From Biomphalaria glabrata (lineage: Eukaryota > Mollusca > Gastropoda > Planorbidae), in contig NC_074720.1 of the NCBI RefSeq assembly GCF_947242115.1, forward strand, positions 11,348,645 to 11,412,644: a stretch of DNA of 64,000 bases. Reading direction: 5' to 3'. Under the pieces are notes generated by a model, which saw only the letters and a program-made list of their open reading frames with translations, ran no database searches and was not told the origin of the DNA. Position numbers and translations under genes: made by a program. Position 1 is the first letter of the stretch. Every line of letters begins with the position of its first letter. Of the stretch, positions 23,280 to 34,400 are shown in pieces.

Positions 23280-23850
23280 TAGAAATTGCTACACTGATAT
23301 CATTGACTATGAACTCCCCCATCTGTCATTTCGGGTACTTTATTGTTTATGTGCCATTTTCAGTTAATTTAATAAAACAATCAAAACATTAAAAAATATA
23401 CATGTTTTTTTTTTTTAAATCTTCATTATGCAACTTAAAATACGGAGGCCTCTGGAAGATCATATCCAATAATGGATGCCCAAATAAATTCATATCTATG
23501 GCTACTGTTAGACTATTTCACGAAGGGTGAAGTTTCGTGTTCAGGAGAAGCACCAGAACCTTTATCAGCAGCCAATGGAGTAAAACGTTCAGGTTGTTTT
23601 GTCTCATGTTTTCTGCTATGCTGAAAGAGCCATTCAGGAAAAGTGATGGCGATGGAGAAAAACATTTCAGTTTCGAACCCATGATGGCCTCTACAACATA
23701 TGGAAGCCAATGGCAATTGAATGATAAAAACAGCAACAGGATGGGTTTCACAATTTGCTAACGACTGCGTCTTAATCACTTGATTCGAACTGAACCGTAT
23801 AGCCAAACAAAGTTTCAAGCCCTAGTTCTGTATCTACCAGCTCCAGGAAA
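23280..23850. other. Unclassified intergenic stretch with a 101-codon minus frame
   Basis: The minus strand at 23513-23818 is open and ends in KGSGASPEHETSPFVK. A T run at 23409-23417 lies beyond it, which could be the A-tail of a minus-strand retrocopy. The product is not recognised and the frame may be chance. Confidence 0.25.
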
Positions 23851-23857
23851 CGTTTGC

Positions 23858-24480
23858 ACATCTTATCTTATCTATTACAGACGTTACTTCAAAAAGAAGA
23901 TGATTACGCCCTACCCATTTCATGTGTTAATCTAGTCATGCATGTTAATAAATGACTTAAACTCTGCGAAGTCGTTGGTTTTCCTGGCTGCTTCAGGCAA
24001 CCACATTCATTCTTTAATGACACTAGTCTAGGGAAGAAGGAGCACTTGCATGAATTTGTTCTTGGTATGGAATAAGAAATGTGCCACTATTTTTTTTTGT
24101 TGTCTTTTTGATTATTTTATTTGTTTTTGTTTTTCTATTGTGAATTACGGTTCAGTGTTTTATGATAGACTATATAAATAAATATAGTCTATGGTTTTCT
24201 GTATAATTGCTACTTTACTTTTTTATTCTTCTGTCCTGAAGCGTCTCTAAGTTTAGTGATCTTACTAATGGTGTCATTCTAATCAAACTTGAATATTCAT
24301 TCATTATAAATCTCACAGCTCTACTTTGTATTTGGTCTAGTTTGTTTTCTTGAGTTGAGGGATCCCAAACAGACGAAACATATTCTAATACTGGCCTAAC
24401 TAAAGTTAAATAGAATTTGTTTTGTTCTTGTTTAATTTGTAAAAAGCATTTTTTTTAAAAATGGTCAGAAAATAATCTCA
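23858..24480 (-). mobile_element. Jockey/CR1-like LINE, 3' end with coding remnant
   Basis: Same 3' tail (TCTTATCTTATC, then GACGTTACTTCAAAAAGAAG) as at 10493 and 51826. Its coding remnant on the minus strand matches the 52.1-52.4 kb frame (ASSVWD- and QTQTRAVRFI-like words), but is shorter and interrupted. The 5' end is lost near 24480. Confidence 0.8.
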
Positions 24481-24726
24481 GTGGGCTGTTTTATCTATAT
24501 TGGTAGCTCCTTTGACCGAAGCGGGAACATTGGCTTGCGAATCACTAAGGCCATACTGCGAGCAAAGTGTCGAAAATGGTATGGAACAGAACCACAAAAA
24601 GCTAGAAAGATTTATCGGACTATTACTCCCAACACGGTTTCATGTCACTAAATACAGATGACATGGCTGGAAGCTCAATCAGTTCAGCTGACCTGTCTCG
24701 GAAAAAAACTCAAATTTCAGTACAAA

Positions 24727-24920
24727 TGGGCCTTGGTGGCCGAGTGGTAAAGTGTTTGACTTCCGAGCCTTTGAGTCCACCCAGCTCTTATTGGTATCTG
24801 ACATTAGTTGAGGGAAAAATGAAAACGGTGGTCATTGTGCTGGTCCCATGACACCCTCGTTAACCGTGGGCCAGATAAAACAGATGACCTATAGACTGTA
24901 CGGTCTGAAAGTGTCAGGAA
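24727..24920 (+). repeat. SINE family 1, copy with internal deletion
   Basis: The box A-like head GGTGGCCGAGTGGTAAAG is followed almost directly by the body (TGAGTCCACCCAGCTCTTAT, CATGACACCCTCGTTAACCG). The box B region is missing. It ends at GGTCTGAAAGTG. Confidence 0.85.
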
Positions 24921-25039
24921 AAAATACGTGACAACTACATTCTTCAAAGAGTGGACCTGCAAAGAATACATTCCTCCTTGATGCGGCGCCGTGGGAGGGG
25001 AAAAAACAACTTTAATTTTAGGAAACAAAAACAATGTGA

Positions 25040-25420
25040 TGATGTAAATATTGACATTTTATTTTCATCTTTAAGGCAAATAAATATCTTAATATTTTAC
25101 AAATCTGGTTTATGATACTTAATATATTGAAACAAAAACATGCATAGGCAAATACACAACGCTGTTTCTTTACTTAAATCAATAAACAAATTATTATACA
25201 GATACTTCTGGCATTCCAAAGAGATAGAGAATGTCTCGTCAATGATGTGAGTATTTGAAAAAGTCGAGTTTCATTTATAATTTCAAGCTTACTGGAATAG
25301 AAATGACACGAAATAAAAATAACGCAATAAAGCATAAGAAGCTATTTATAATGTGGTGAAGTTGTCATTAAATATATTTAAAAATGAAGTCTTTTTAAAG
25401 AGGTGAGACCCAGAAAGGTT
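25040..25420 (-). other. CNBD2-like 3'UTR
   Basis: The stop codon TGA is at 25423-25421. Downstream on the minus strand the DNA is AT-rich. A minus-strand AATAAA lies near 25060 (TTTATT on the plus strand), about 360 bases past the stop, a plausible but unproven polyadenylation signal. Confidence 0.4.
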
Positions 25421-28400
25421 TCAGAGCACCGTGGCAGCTCTGTTGGGCATGAGAGGCAGCCAGGACTTCTGTTTCCTCCGTAGTTCTGCTTTGAGTGCTT
25501 GGTATTCCTCCGCCGTGTATTGTTTGCGCTTCTTCTGTGGGTTAATGTCAGTTGGATACAAACGTATTATGATGTATTAATTTGTTATTAGAAAGCTAAT
25601 CTACAAAATCAGTGAAGTTTATGTACTAACAACTACCTCTGAGGTTAATGGTAGACATAATTATCATAAAATGAATTTGATGATTGTAAAGATAATAGAA
25701 AAAATGATTACTTAAATAATTTCATGCACAAAAAATCTGAATACTCGAAAAGCAAGCGAAATGGTAACGTCTTAATTTTTACACGAATTCATACAGAAAG
25801 AAAACTATTATCTGGATGCGTTTAATTATGGTAATTTATTCATTTTGCACACGAGAAAATTCTCTTCATACCCATAATGACCTTTACAATCTACCGGTTT
25901 AGTTTCATCTGGCTGCCTGGCCGTGCGGTTTGCGCGCTGGACTGTTGTTTGGATTTATCGATGGTACGGGTTCAAACCCTGCCCGCTCCCATCCCCCGTC
26001 GTCCTGCGGGAGGTTTGGACTAGGAAGTAAACTATCTTCAGCTCTGAAGGAACATCCGAAACATGTAAAACATTTTACAAACATCTACAAGAGCCCATTC
26101 TCAAGTTAGTGATTCTAAAGGCGTCCCACGCTCGAGAATAGATTATGCCCCTTGTTCATGTCGGCTGCCCGTAACACAATTCATGATATTTCCCAACATT
26201 AATTACAGCTTCGCTTTAAAAACATTCATTAGAAACGCACAAATGTCTTGTTAAAGCCGATACCTGTTTAAATAGTCCTGATTCTGAAGGCTCACTTCTG
26301 GTGCTGTTAGGTCGATGTAAAACTAGATGTTCTGTGAAAAAATCAGACGAAACAAAATTTATTCTCCTAAAATACTTGTAGATAAAACAGGAAAAAAAGG
26401 GGGGAAGCTTGCTATAACATAGAACTGCTGCATTCACCATTTGATGCCGTTTAGTAAAAGTGATTGATAATTGATCGATTATAAAAGTTATAAGAACGAA
26501 ACTGTTGCTTTAAAATAAAGCAATTAACACGCTCAGTGGTTAACACTATTTACCAAAGATATAATTATAGTAACACACAATTTCGTATTTTACTAATAGT
26601 GTTTTTTTTTAATGATTTTTAAGAAATAAACGAGATAAAAATATTAACAAATAATTTAGAGTTGGCAGATATTATCTATGTACTAATTAAGAAGAGAAAA
26701 TTAAAATAAATCTTTCATTTTCATGTATTTCCAGAACATATTTCTATCATTCAAAAAAATACTAAGATGATAAATCAAACAAAAAATGTATAAAAATTAG
26801 ATCAATATATTAATGATATAAACTTAAAAACATGGTATTATTAGTCGTGAACTGAATGAGAAGTATTATTTGTCACGATGGTGTAGGCCTACTACTGTCT
26901 ACCAGTCAAATTAAATGTGAAGTTTAATTATAATCTACAGGGCTGTGCATTCCTAGAGTGTATCTGAACATTCTGAACTACTCGGAAAATTTGTTCATCT
27001 GAACTGGAAGTCAACTTTTTTTTTATTTGCCATAAAGATACGTTTTTTAATGTTTAATTTCAAATATACATTGTTTCAAATTGTATCTCGCTCACTAGAA
27101 TATTAAAACTTTATTTCATACCCTAAGTTGTCTATAATTCTACTTTATGGTATTCTCGAACACCTACTTAACAACATAAAAATCTACAATAAAAGTCTTG
27201 CAATTTTCACGATTGATTCACTGTTTTGAAAAGCGAAAGTGTTTAATGTCCAATTAAACAGGACAACAAAATAAGATTTTATTGATATTATTGTGGGAAT
27301 TAATATTTCCGTGTAGAACAGAACGCAGATATAAAATATTAATAAATTTAAAAAATTATATTGATAATATTGTTATAAACTAACTATGTCTACAAAATAA
27401 CAAAATGAACAAAACTACATGTCAATGAAGCATTAAGACAACTATACTATTTCTTCAGATATGACCTGGATTCATGTTGACACCAGATCTATATATTTCT
27501 AAAAATTTGAAGAGTTAATTAATTAAGTTGATGATCAGCTAGATATGGAGAAAAAAAAAACAACAAATTAACAACAGCGATTTTGTTTTAACGAAACAAA
27601 ACAAAACAAAACAAAAAAATCAGACTATAATTAGATCTAGTTATTGATCAACAGCAGACCTGCAGTGTCTGACATGACATCATTGTCTACATGAGGGAAG
27701 CTGTTGAAAAAGTAAAAAGACTGCCATGGAATAGTCCGTCAAGGGAGATAGCCAAACCAGAGAGTAGTCTGGTGGACCCTTAAAGGGAAAATGCTATTAG
27801 TCTTGAGTGATCTGTCTGTACGTCTGTCCTTTTGTTAAGTACAGATTTCCTAAACTAGTAAATCTATATATATAATTCTCTTCGTCGCTGAAGAGTTTGG
27901 ACGAGAAGAAGAAGTCAAGGAAAGACCACTCTTTTATTTCTGCGGATAGAGCCATCCCACGAACTTTACGAGCCTTCCTACATAAATCAGATCACGCTCA
28001 ATAGCAAGAACTACCAAATGTTTCAATCTATCTACGAGAATTTTTGACCTCAAGTAATTCTTCATTAGTTTGAGGCGCGAGAAGCTTCTTTCAACAGATT
28101 ACACAATCACGGCTAATACATAATGCCTTTTTTATTTAACGCGCGTAGGATTGGCGTTTTCCATATTGAGTGACACTCCAAAATGACAATTTTTGTCTGT
28201 ATACTTACTCTTCAGCGACGAAGAGAATTATTTATAGAGATATTTCATGAGATTTGTATAAGTTTTCAAAAGATTTTTAATAATTTCCGAAGATTTTCAT
28301 GACTTTTTCATATATTATGCAATTTCAGGAGATTTCCAGGTTATAAAATGGTTTAATTTTATAATTTACACATAGAATTAGCGCGGTTCCTATAAAAGTG

Positions 28401-31400
28401 TGGGGCCCACTGCGGTCGGATAGGTTGCAGTGGCCTACTGCCGGCCCTGCAAAATAGCGGCGTATCTTACGAAGTGGGTTGACTATATTAATATAACAAG
28501 TAATCTACTCTGTATTCACCCGTCACTAAATAGCAGGTCCGGACTCAACCGTTGTGGGGCCCTATGCAAAACGGAATTCGCGGGGCCCAGTTAGGGTAGG
28601 GATACGGATTATAAGTGAAAATTAAGAGTTTATATTATAAAAATACATTCGTCTTTTCATTTTATTCATCATTTACTACGTACAGAATTACTTTACGAGC
28701 CTTGTGTAGCGAAGTCATACAGTATATCATAAAAATTCTATTTCCTACATAGATTGCGCTCCATTGCAAGAATTACCAAATGTTTCAATCTATCTTCGAG
28801 AATTGTTGACCTCAAGTAATTCTTCAATAGTTTGAGGCGCGAGAAGCTTCTTTCACCAGATTCCAAAATTACGGGATAATGCCGTTTTTTTTTTTTAATC
28901 GCGCGTAGGATTGGCATTTTCCTTATTGAATGACACTCCAAAATGACATTTTTTATCTATATATTTCAGGAAATTCTAAAGATTTTTATAATTTTCGGAT
29001 ATTTCCAGGACGTTTTCGTATATTTTGCAATTTCAGGAGATTTCCAGGAGCTCCTGGTAAATCGACAGGAGGTCGCGGGAAATCTGTTATAAGTTATACA
29101 ATAGTTTAATTTAATAATTTATACACCTAGAATTAGCGCGGGTCCTATGAAATTGCGGAGCCCACTGCGGTCACCTAAGGCCGGCCCTGCAGAAAGATGA
29201 CCAATGCTACGCCGGTTGACTAGTATGTTTTAAAAATCTAATTACGTTAGAATGTGTTGGTCTTGCAAATGATATTTTGTGTCTTCTGAAAGCTAATCAT
29301 TGTATGTTTAAAACTAAATATTGCAATGCACAACTTTGAAAAAAAAAAGCGTTCATTTCATACATAGGATTCACTAACGTTATTATATTTCTTCAATGCT
29401 ACCCTCGCAGTTATCTCGTTTATTATTATAACTATTAATATAAACAATAATAATTATTATAAAAATCGGTTGGTGGAGCGATTAACAACACTTATTGCGG
29501 TAATTTCGAAGAAAAAGTCCACCTATAGCGATTTTTAGTACTAAAAGTATTTGAAGTTTAAAATATTATACATGAAAATTGTGGGATTTATGTAGATTTA
29601 TATATAAATTTATACAGCTATTTGTTCCCTCTATCTCTCTATCTTCATCTAGTGTTACTTAGGCTAATTCCAAAAAAAAAGAAATAAATAAAGTCACTTT
29701 AACAAACAAATGTGGAAGAAGTAGTAATATATTATATATGCATTTGCATTTTATTAAGTTACGAAATACTTTTACATAAATAACTTTTTAACTTAGCGTC
29801 ATATCTTTAACCACAAACCAGAGAGGTTATACAAGAGTGTAAACATCACTAGTGCTTTGAGAAGAAATAATTATACATACATGGAAAAATTAACAAAAAA
29901 TTCTATCAATTGCCCTCTAAGAAGTGAATACATTCTGAATATGTATGTGCTGTAATAACTGTAAGAAAAAAATACTACTGCTCAGGACTCAGTGGGTGAA
30001 ATATTTCGTAGGTCAATACAAGAAGTGTGCCGGAAAGACAACAGTGGTACTACTTATCAAAAAGAAAGAAAGAACAAATCAAGCGTTACCTGGCCATAAA
30101 CGCTTTGGCATTGGAACTATTTGTTCTGAGATAGTCGTTGGATAGGTCTGTGTTGTCGTTGCCGAATGTTAAAAAGGAAATATTTTTGGGCTTGGACCTC
30201 AGTTTTACATAGACCTTATTGCCAGGTTTCGGTCGATTTTCTTCCTAATGAAATAAAACAAATGTTAAACACAAAATCATTAATCAATATTCATAATTTA
30301 AAACCTTAAAAAAACTGCACTTAATATAGATGCACTGTAGTGTCGATATAGAAGATTAATAAATACAATATAATGCCTAAAGTTTCAATATGATATTTGA
30401 GCAAAAGTCAAAGTTTAAAATAAATCTATTAACATAAATTTATAGCCAATCAGGAAACGGCAAAAGAGCGGGCAAAAGGAATGGCGTAACGTCGGAAAAT
30501 GGGCTCTATGGACAGCATGAGACAAACATGAGAGTGATGCGAGATTTGTTAGCAGGACATCAGTCTCTCCCCAGCGATCATCTACCACTGTAGAGTTTTT
30601 TTTTTTTTTAAAGCATTCGAATATCAAGCTTTTTGACTAGAGGCTAAACACCTTGAGAGGTCAGCATCATTTTCCTATAGTTACAGTGTACTGAGGATGG
30701 ACCTCGGGAAGAACAGCATCTCGGTTGAAACGTAGCGATATTGATATCTAACAAATATCGAGACTAATTTAGATATATTGTCAAGTGAATAAAGAAGGTG
30801 AATTTAGAAACAAGCAAAATAAAAATATTAAAATTCTCAGGGAAAGAACTCCTTACTTACAATAATATCTCTCAATAATGTAGAAGTTATTTTCCTTATT
30901 TGGTATCACAGACAATAATTAATTTCCAGTAATTAATTGATTAATTGTTTCCTTGTTTAATTGATTCATGTTTTGTTAGGTAAAATAACTAATTTTTTTT
31001 TTTTTAAGTTTCAGCTTGATCCAAGCTTGTGGGAGAAATAATGTGTACAAATATCTAAGGGGGCAAACCCTACATATTTAGCTATATCTGGATTAATTTC
31101 ACTAGTGGTTATCAAACAAAATAGTTCATAACCAATAATCATTTAACTAATTGGTTAATTTGTTTTTATTGATTCATGTCTTGTCAGTGAATAATTGTGC
31201 AAAGTTTCAACTTGATCCGAAAATGCGTGTTGGAGAAATAATGTGTAGAAACTTTTTACAAGACAAACAGAGTGAGTTGATTATAAGCTTTGTGAAAAAA
31301 AAAAGTTTGTGGCGCTACCTCAAACTGATACCGGTGTAATGGTATGACACACGTGCCCTTTTGAATGATGGGAAGACTATTGTGCCAGCGTGTAATCCTC

Positions 31401-34400
31401 TCTTCTAGTTTGGACAGTGCCGTGTCACTGCTGGCCCAGTCTTCAAGCTCAGTGTCCTCGTCATTTGGGTCACCTGAGAGAAGATGCGCAATACTAGATA
31501 CTTCAGATATAAATGGTAATGAGATTAACTACGTAGGCCTAAAGGAAAGACATAAATGGTAGATAAGTTAACTAAGTAAAGTAAACTATAGCCTACTGAT
31601 GATATCAACTCAACCACCAAGAGCAGATTTCTAAACGCAGATCCAAACTTTCCCTCTAAATAATATAGGCTTGCATATTGCCTTTCATCATCATTGTTAT
31701 TATTATTATAGCTATTAAATAGCGCTACTTTCATGCTTATAGCTTGCTCAGAGCGCTATGGTCCAATCCCATTTGTGGACAAGTGGGGGGAGGGGGTATC
31801 TGGGAGAAGGTTTTTCCTTTAGGCGCTCAGTAAACACAACTCTGCTCGAGTCGGGTGTGGAACCTCGAACCCCCTTTCATAGGTAGCCAAGCCAAGCCAC
31901 TTGACCTTAGCCTCTCGACCACGCTTCCCATAACCTTCATGAAGATTGTTGTCATTGCTAGCGTAAAAACCGCTGAAGATGATTTAGTGAACTATTAGGC
32001 TCACTTTACACTGGTGACAACAAGCCGGCCAACACTTTGTCTTAAGAGCAATCTACTGCAATTTAAAAAAAATGCCTGGTACATTTGTTAGCTGCACGAC
32101 TCAACGCTCTAGTTTCACCATGTTTTTTTTTTTAATTCACCCAAACTGTGTTTTCAACAAAACAAAATCGCTAGACTAAATATCTGCTAAACGTTTAACT
32201 AAATTACTAATTTCGGCGATGTACCAGGGGCGTGGATTTCTATTCATTTGGCTCGTCGGACATGCTTCCACTCACGTTTTTTATGGTGTTACTTCTCCCC
32301 ACCCCCCACCCCCTTCCTCATTGAGATTGTTATCGGAAATGGCGACGAGAGGTAAGATACACTTTTTTTTCTTACTGTATCAATAATCAACATGAATAAT
32401 TTTAATGGCACTGACACAAAGTTACAAACCGACCAACTTATTCACAGCAAAATCTATGTAGAATATACTTGCTACAAATTGTCAAGCTAAAATGGACTTC
32501 ATTCACCAATAGTAAATAAACAGCATTTAGTCACATGATAATGTTGATAAAACAACGAGAAAAAAAAGTCACGTGATAGCAACTGTGTATTAAAATTAGA
32601 TCGTTATTTGTATAGAAGAGATAGAGAATCACGTGGCTAAACGTTTTTTTTTTTTTTTACGATTGGTGAATGAGGTTCATTAAATATTCTCCTTAAACCC
32701 TAGACCTACACTTTAGAGTAGCCTGCTTATGTTTGTCACTACTGGAGATCGTCTCTCGTCATGCCTAGCATTGGGCTACTAACTTAGGCCCACTGAAGGA
32801 GTAACAGTAGCACACATAGCACAACAAAATTCATCATTCCATATCTCCGTATACCGGTACATTGATGCTCAACCCATGGCCCGATGGTCTTATCCGGCCT
32901 GCAACGTGTTGCTATCCGATCCCTGGAAACCTTTGTCCGAATTTGCACAATGAGGTCGCTGAAACTGGGTTTCATTGGACTCAATGTGGCCCCATGTCCA
33001 GTGTGTCGGAAATGTGTATGCCACCCCCATCACCCGGCCGAAAAGACTCAGCAATCAGTGCTTTACAATATGTCACTGTTTGGGTTCGGTAAAAAATTTT
33101 GGTTTATGAACTTGTTCTATTATGCTTGCATAGAGTCCATAAGACAACTCTGGACGACGCTAGCCTCATAGGTGCAAAGGCTTCTTACGGTCTTACATTA
33201 TAAACATTAAATTGTATACGTACCTCCATTCATAGAATCCTGTCTCTCCAGGCTCTCAACTAATCTGCCATCCACGGCGCCATACAAGTTAATCATAGAG
33301 GCAGTGGCGGAGCCAGGGACGGGCTCATTTTCGTAGACCTCGTCATTCCCCGCCCCTCCGAAGACGTTGTTTGTGTACACTGGGCTACCGAGCATGCCTT
33401 TGCCCCCTCCAGGGGGTTTCACCTGAGCTCCGAACCTGGACGCCTGGTTGTGATTGTTTTGACGCCTCCTCTGCCTTGCCCTCATTTCCTTTGCCCGCTT
33501 GCGGATGAGGTAAAAGACGCTTCCGGGACCGTACATGTTGACCAGGGGCCCCTTCTGGAGGTTGTCAACGTTGACTTCCATCTCCTGAGGCGTCTTCGTC
33601 CGAGGCGTCCTGGCATTGAGGCGGGCGTCTTTCTCCTTCTCGTCCAGTGTGTACAAGAAATACCTGTAAAGTGGTATGGAGTCTTCGTTCAGACGAGAGA
33701 AATGGAGGGTCAGCTTTGTGTGGACAATGTCCCTCAGCATCTCAAGAGCACCAGGATTCCTTTTCTCAATCAGACGATCGTAGTTTCTCTGGTCCAAGTG
33801 AAATATGATGGATTCTTCTGTGCATTCAACTGTCTGTGAGTAAGTGGTCAGGCCCATGGCCATCTCAAGATCACCTGGATGAGATTAGGTGAAAAAAATT
33901 CTTATGAAAATCTAGAAAAAGCGCAAAAACAAAACAATTTAAAAGAAAAAAAATAATTATCAATTCACGTGACGACAATATTTAGGCTAAATGTATTTGG
34001 TAATTTCCAAAAATTAAATTGACCAAAAAAATTTTGGACCAAAAATGCCAATCTAAAGTGCCAAAAGCAATGAATAATATGTAATTTGTAAAGTAAAAAT
34101 GGATCGGTACGTGACGTTTTGGCGCGACCGTTTTTAACGCGAGACGTTTTGGCGCGAGACGTTTTGGCGCAGGGGACGTTTAGGCGCGAGATATAATTTG
34201 ATGATAATTTAATGAGCACGTAGCTTTTATAACAATATTTATTTCACTCTACTATAATATTGTATGTATAGTATGAATTCTAACACCGTCCAGCGAATTT
34301 TAAAAAATATATTTGAATAAAGGTTTTGCTTATTTCATGAATATATAATAAGTCATATTCCTGATTGGTAATGACATGCTATCCCCTCCCCTTTATTTAT

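Noticed and set aside
23513-23818. 101-codon minus frame as a gene
   Set aside because: No family recognised, no linked exons found; only noted as unclassified.
26264-30244. Direct splice of CNBD2-like exon 10 to exon 12
   Set aside because: The phases do not match and the joined frame meets stops; the 41-base exon at 27660-27700 resolves both.
32862-33171. Plus-strand frames with a CPVCRKCVC cysteine cluster
   Set aside because: Two overlapping frames, no supporting splice sites, inside an intron of the opposite strand; left as unexplained DNA.
33450-33839. 129-codon plus-strand frame
   Set aside because: It is the shadow of the 651-base CNBD2-like exon 8 on the other strand.
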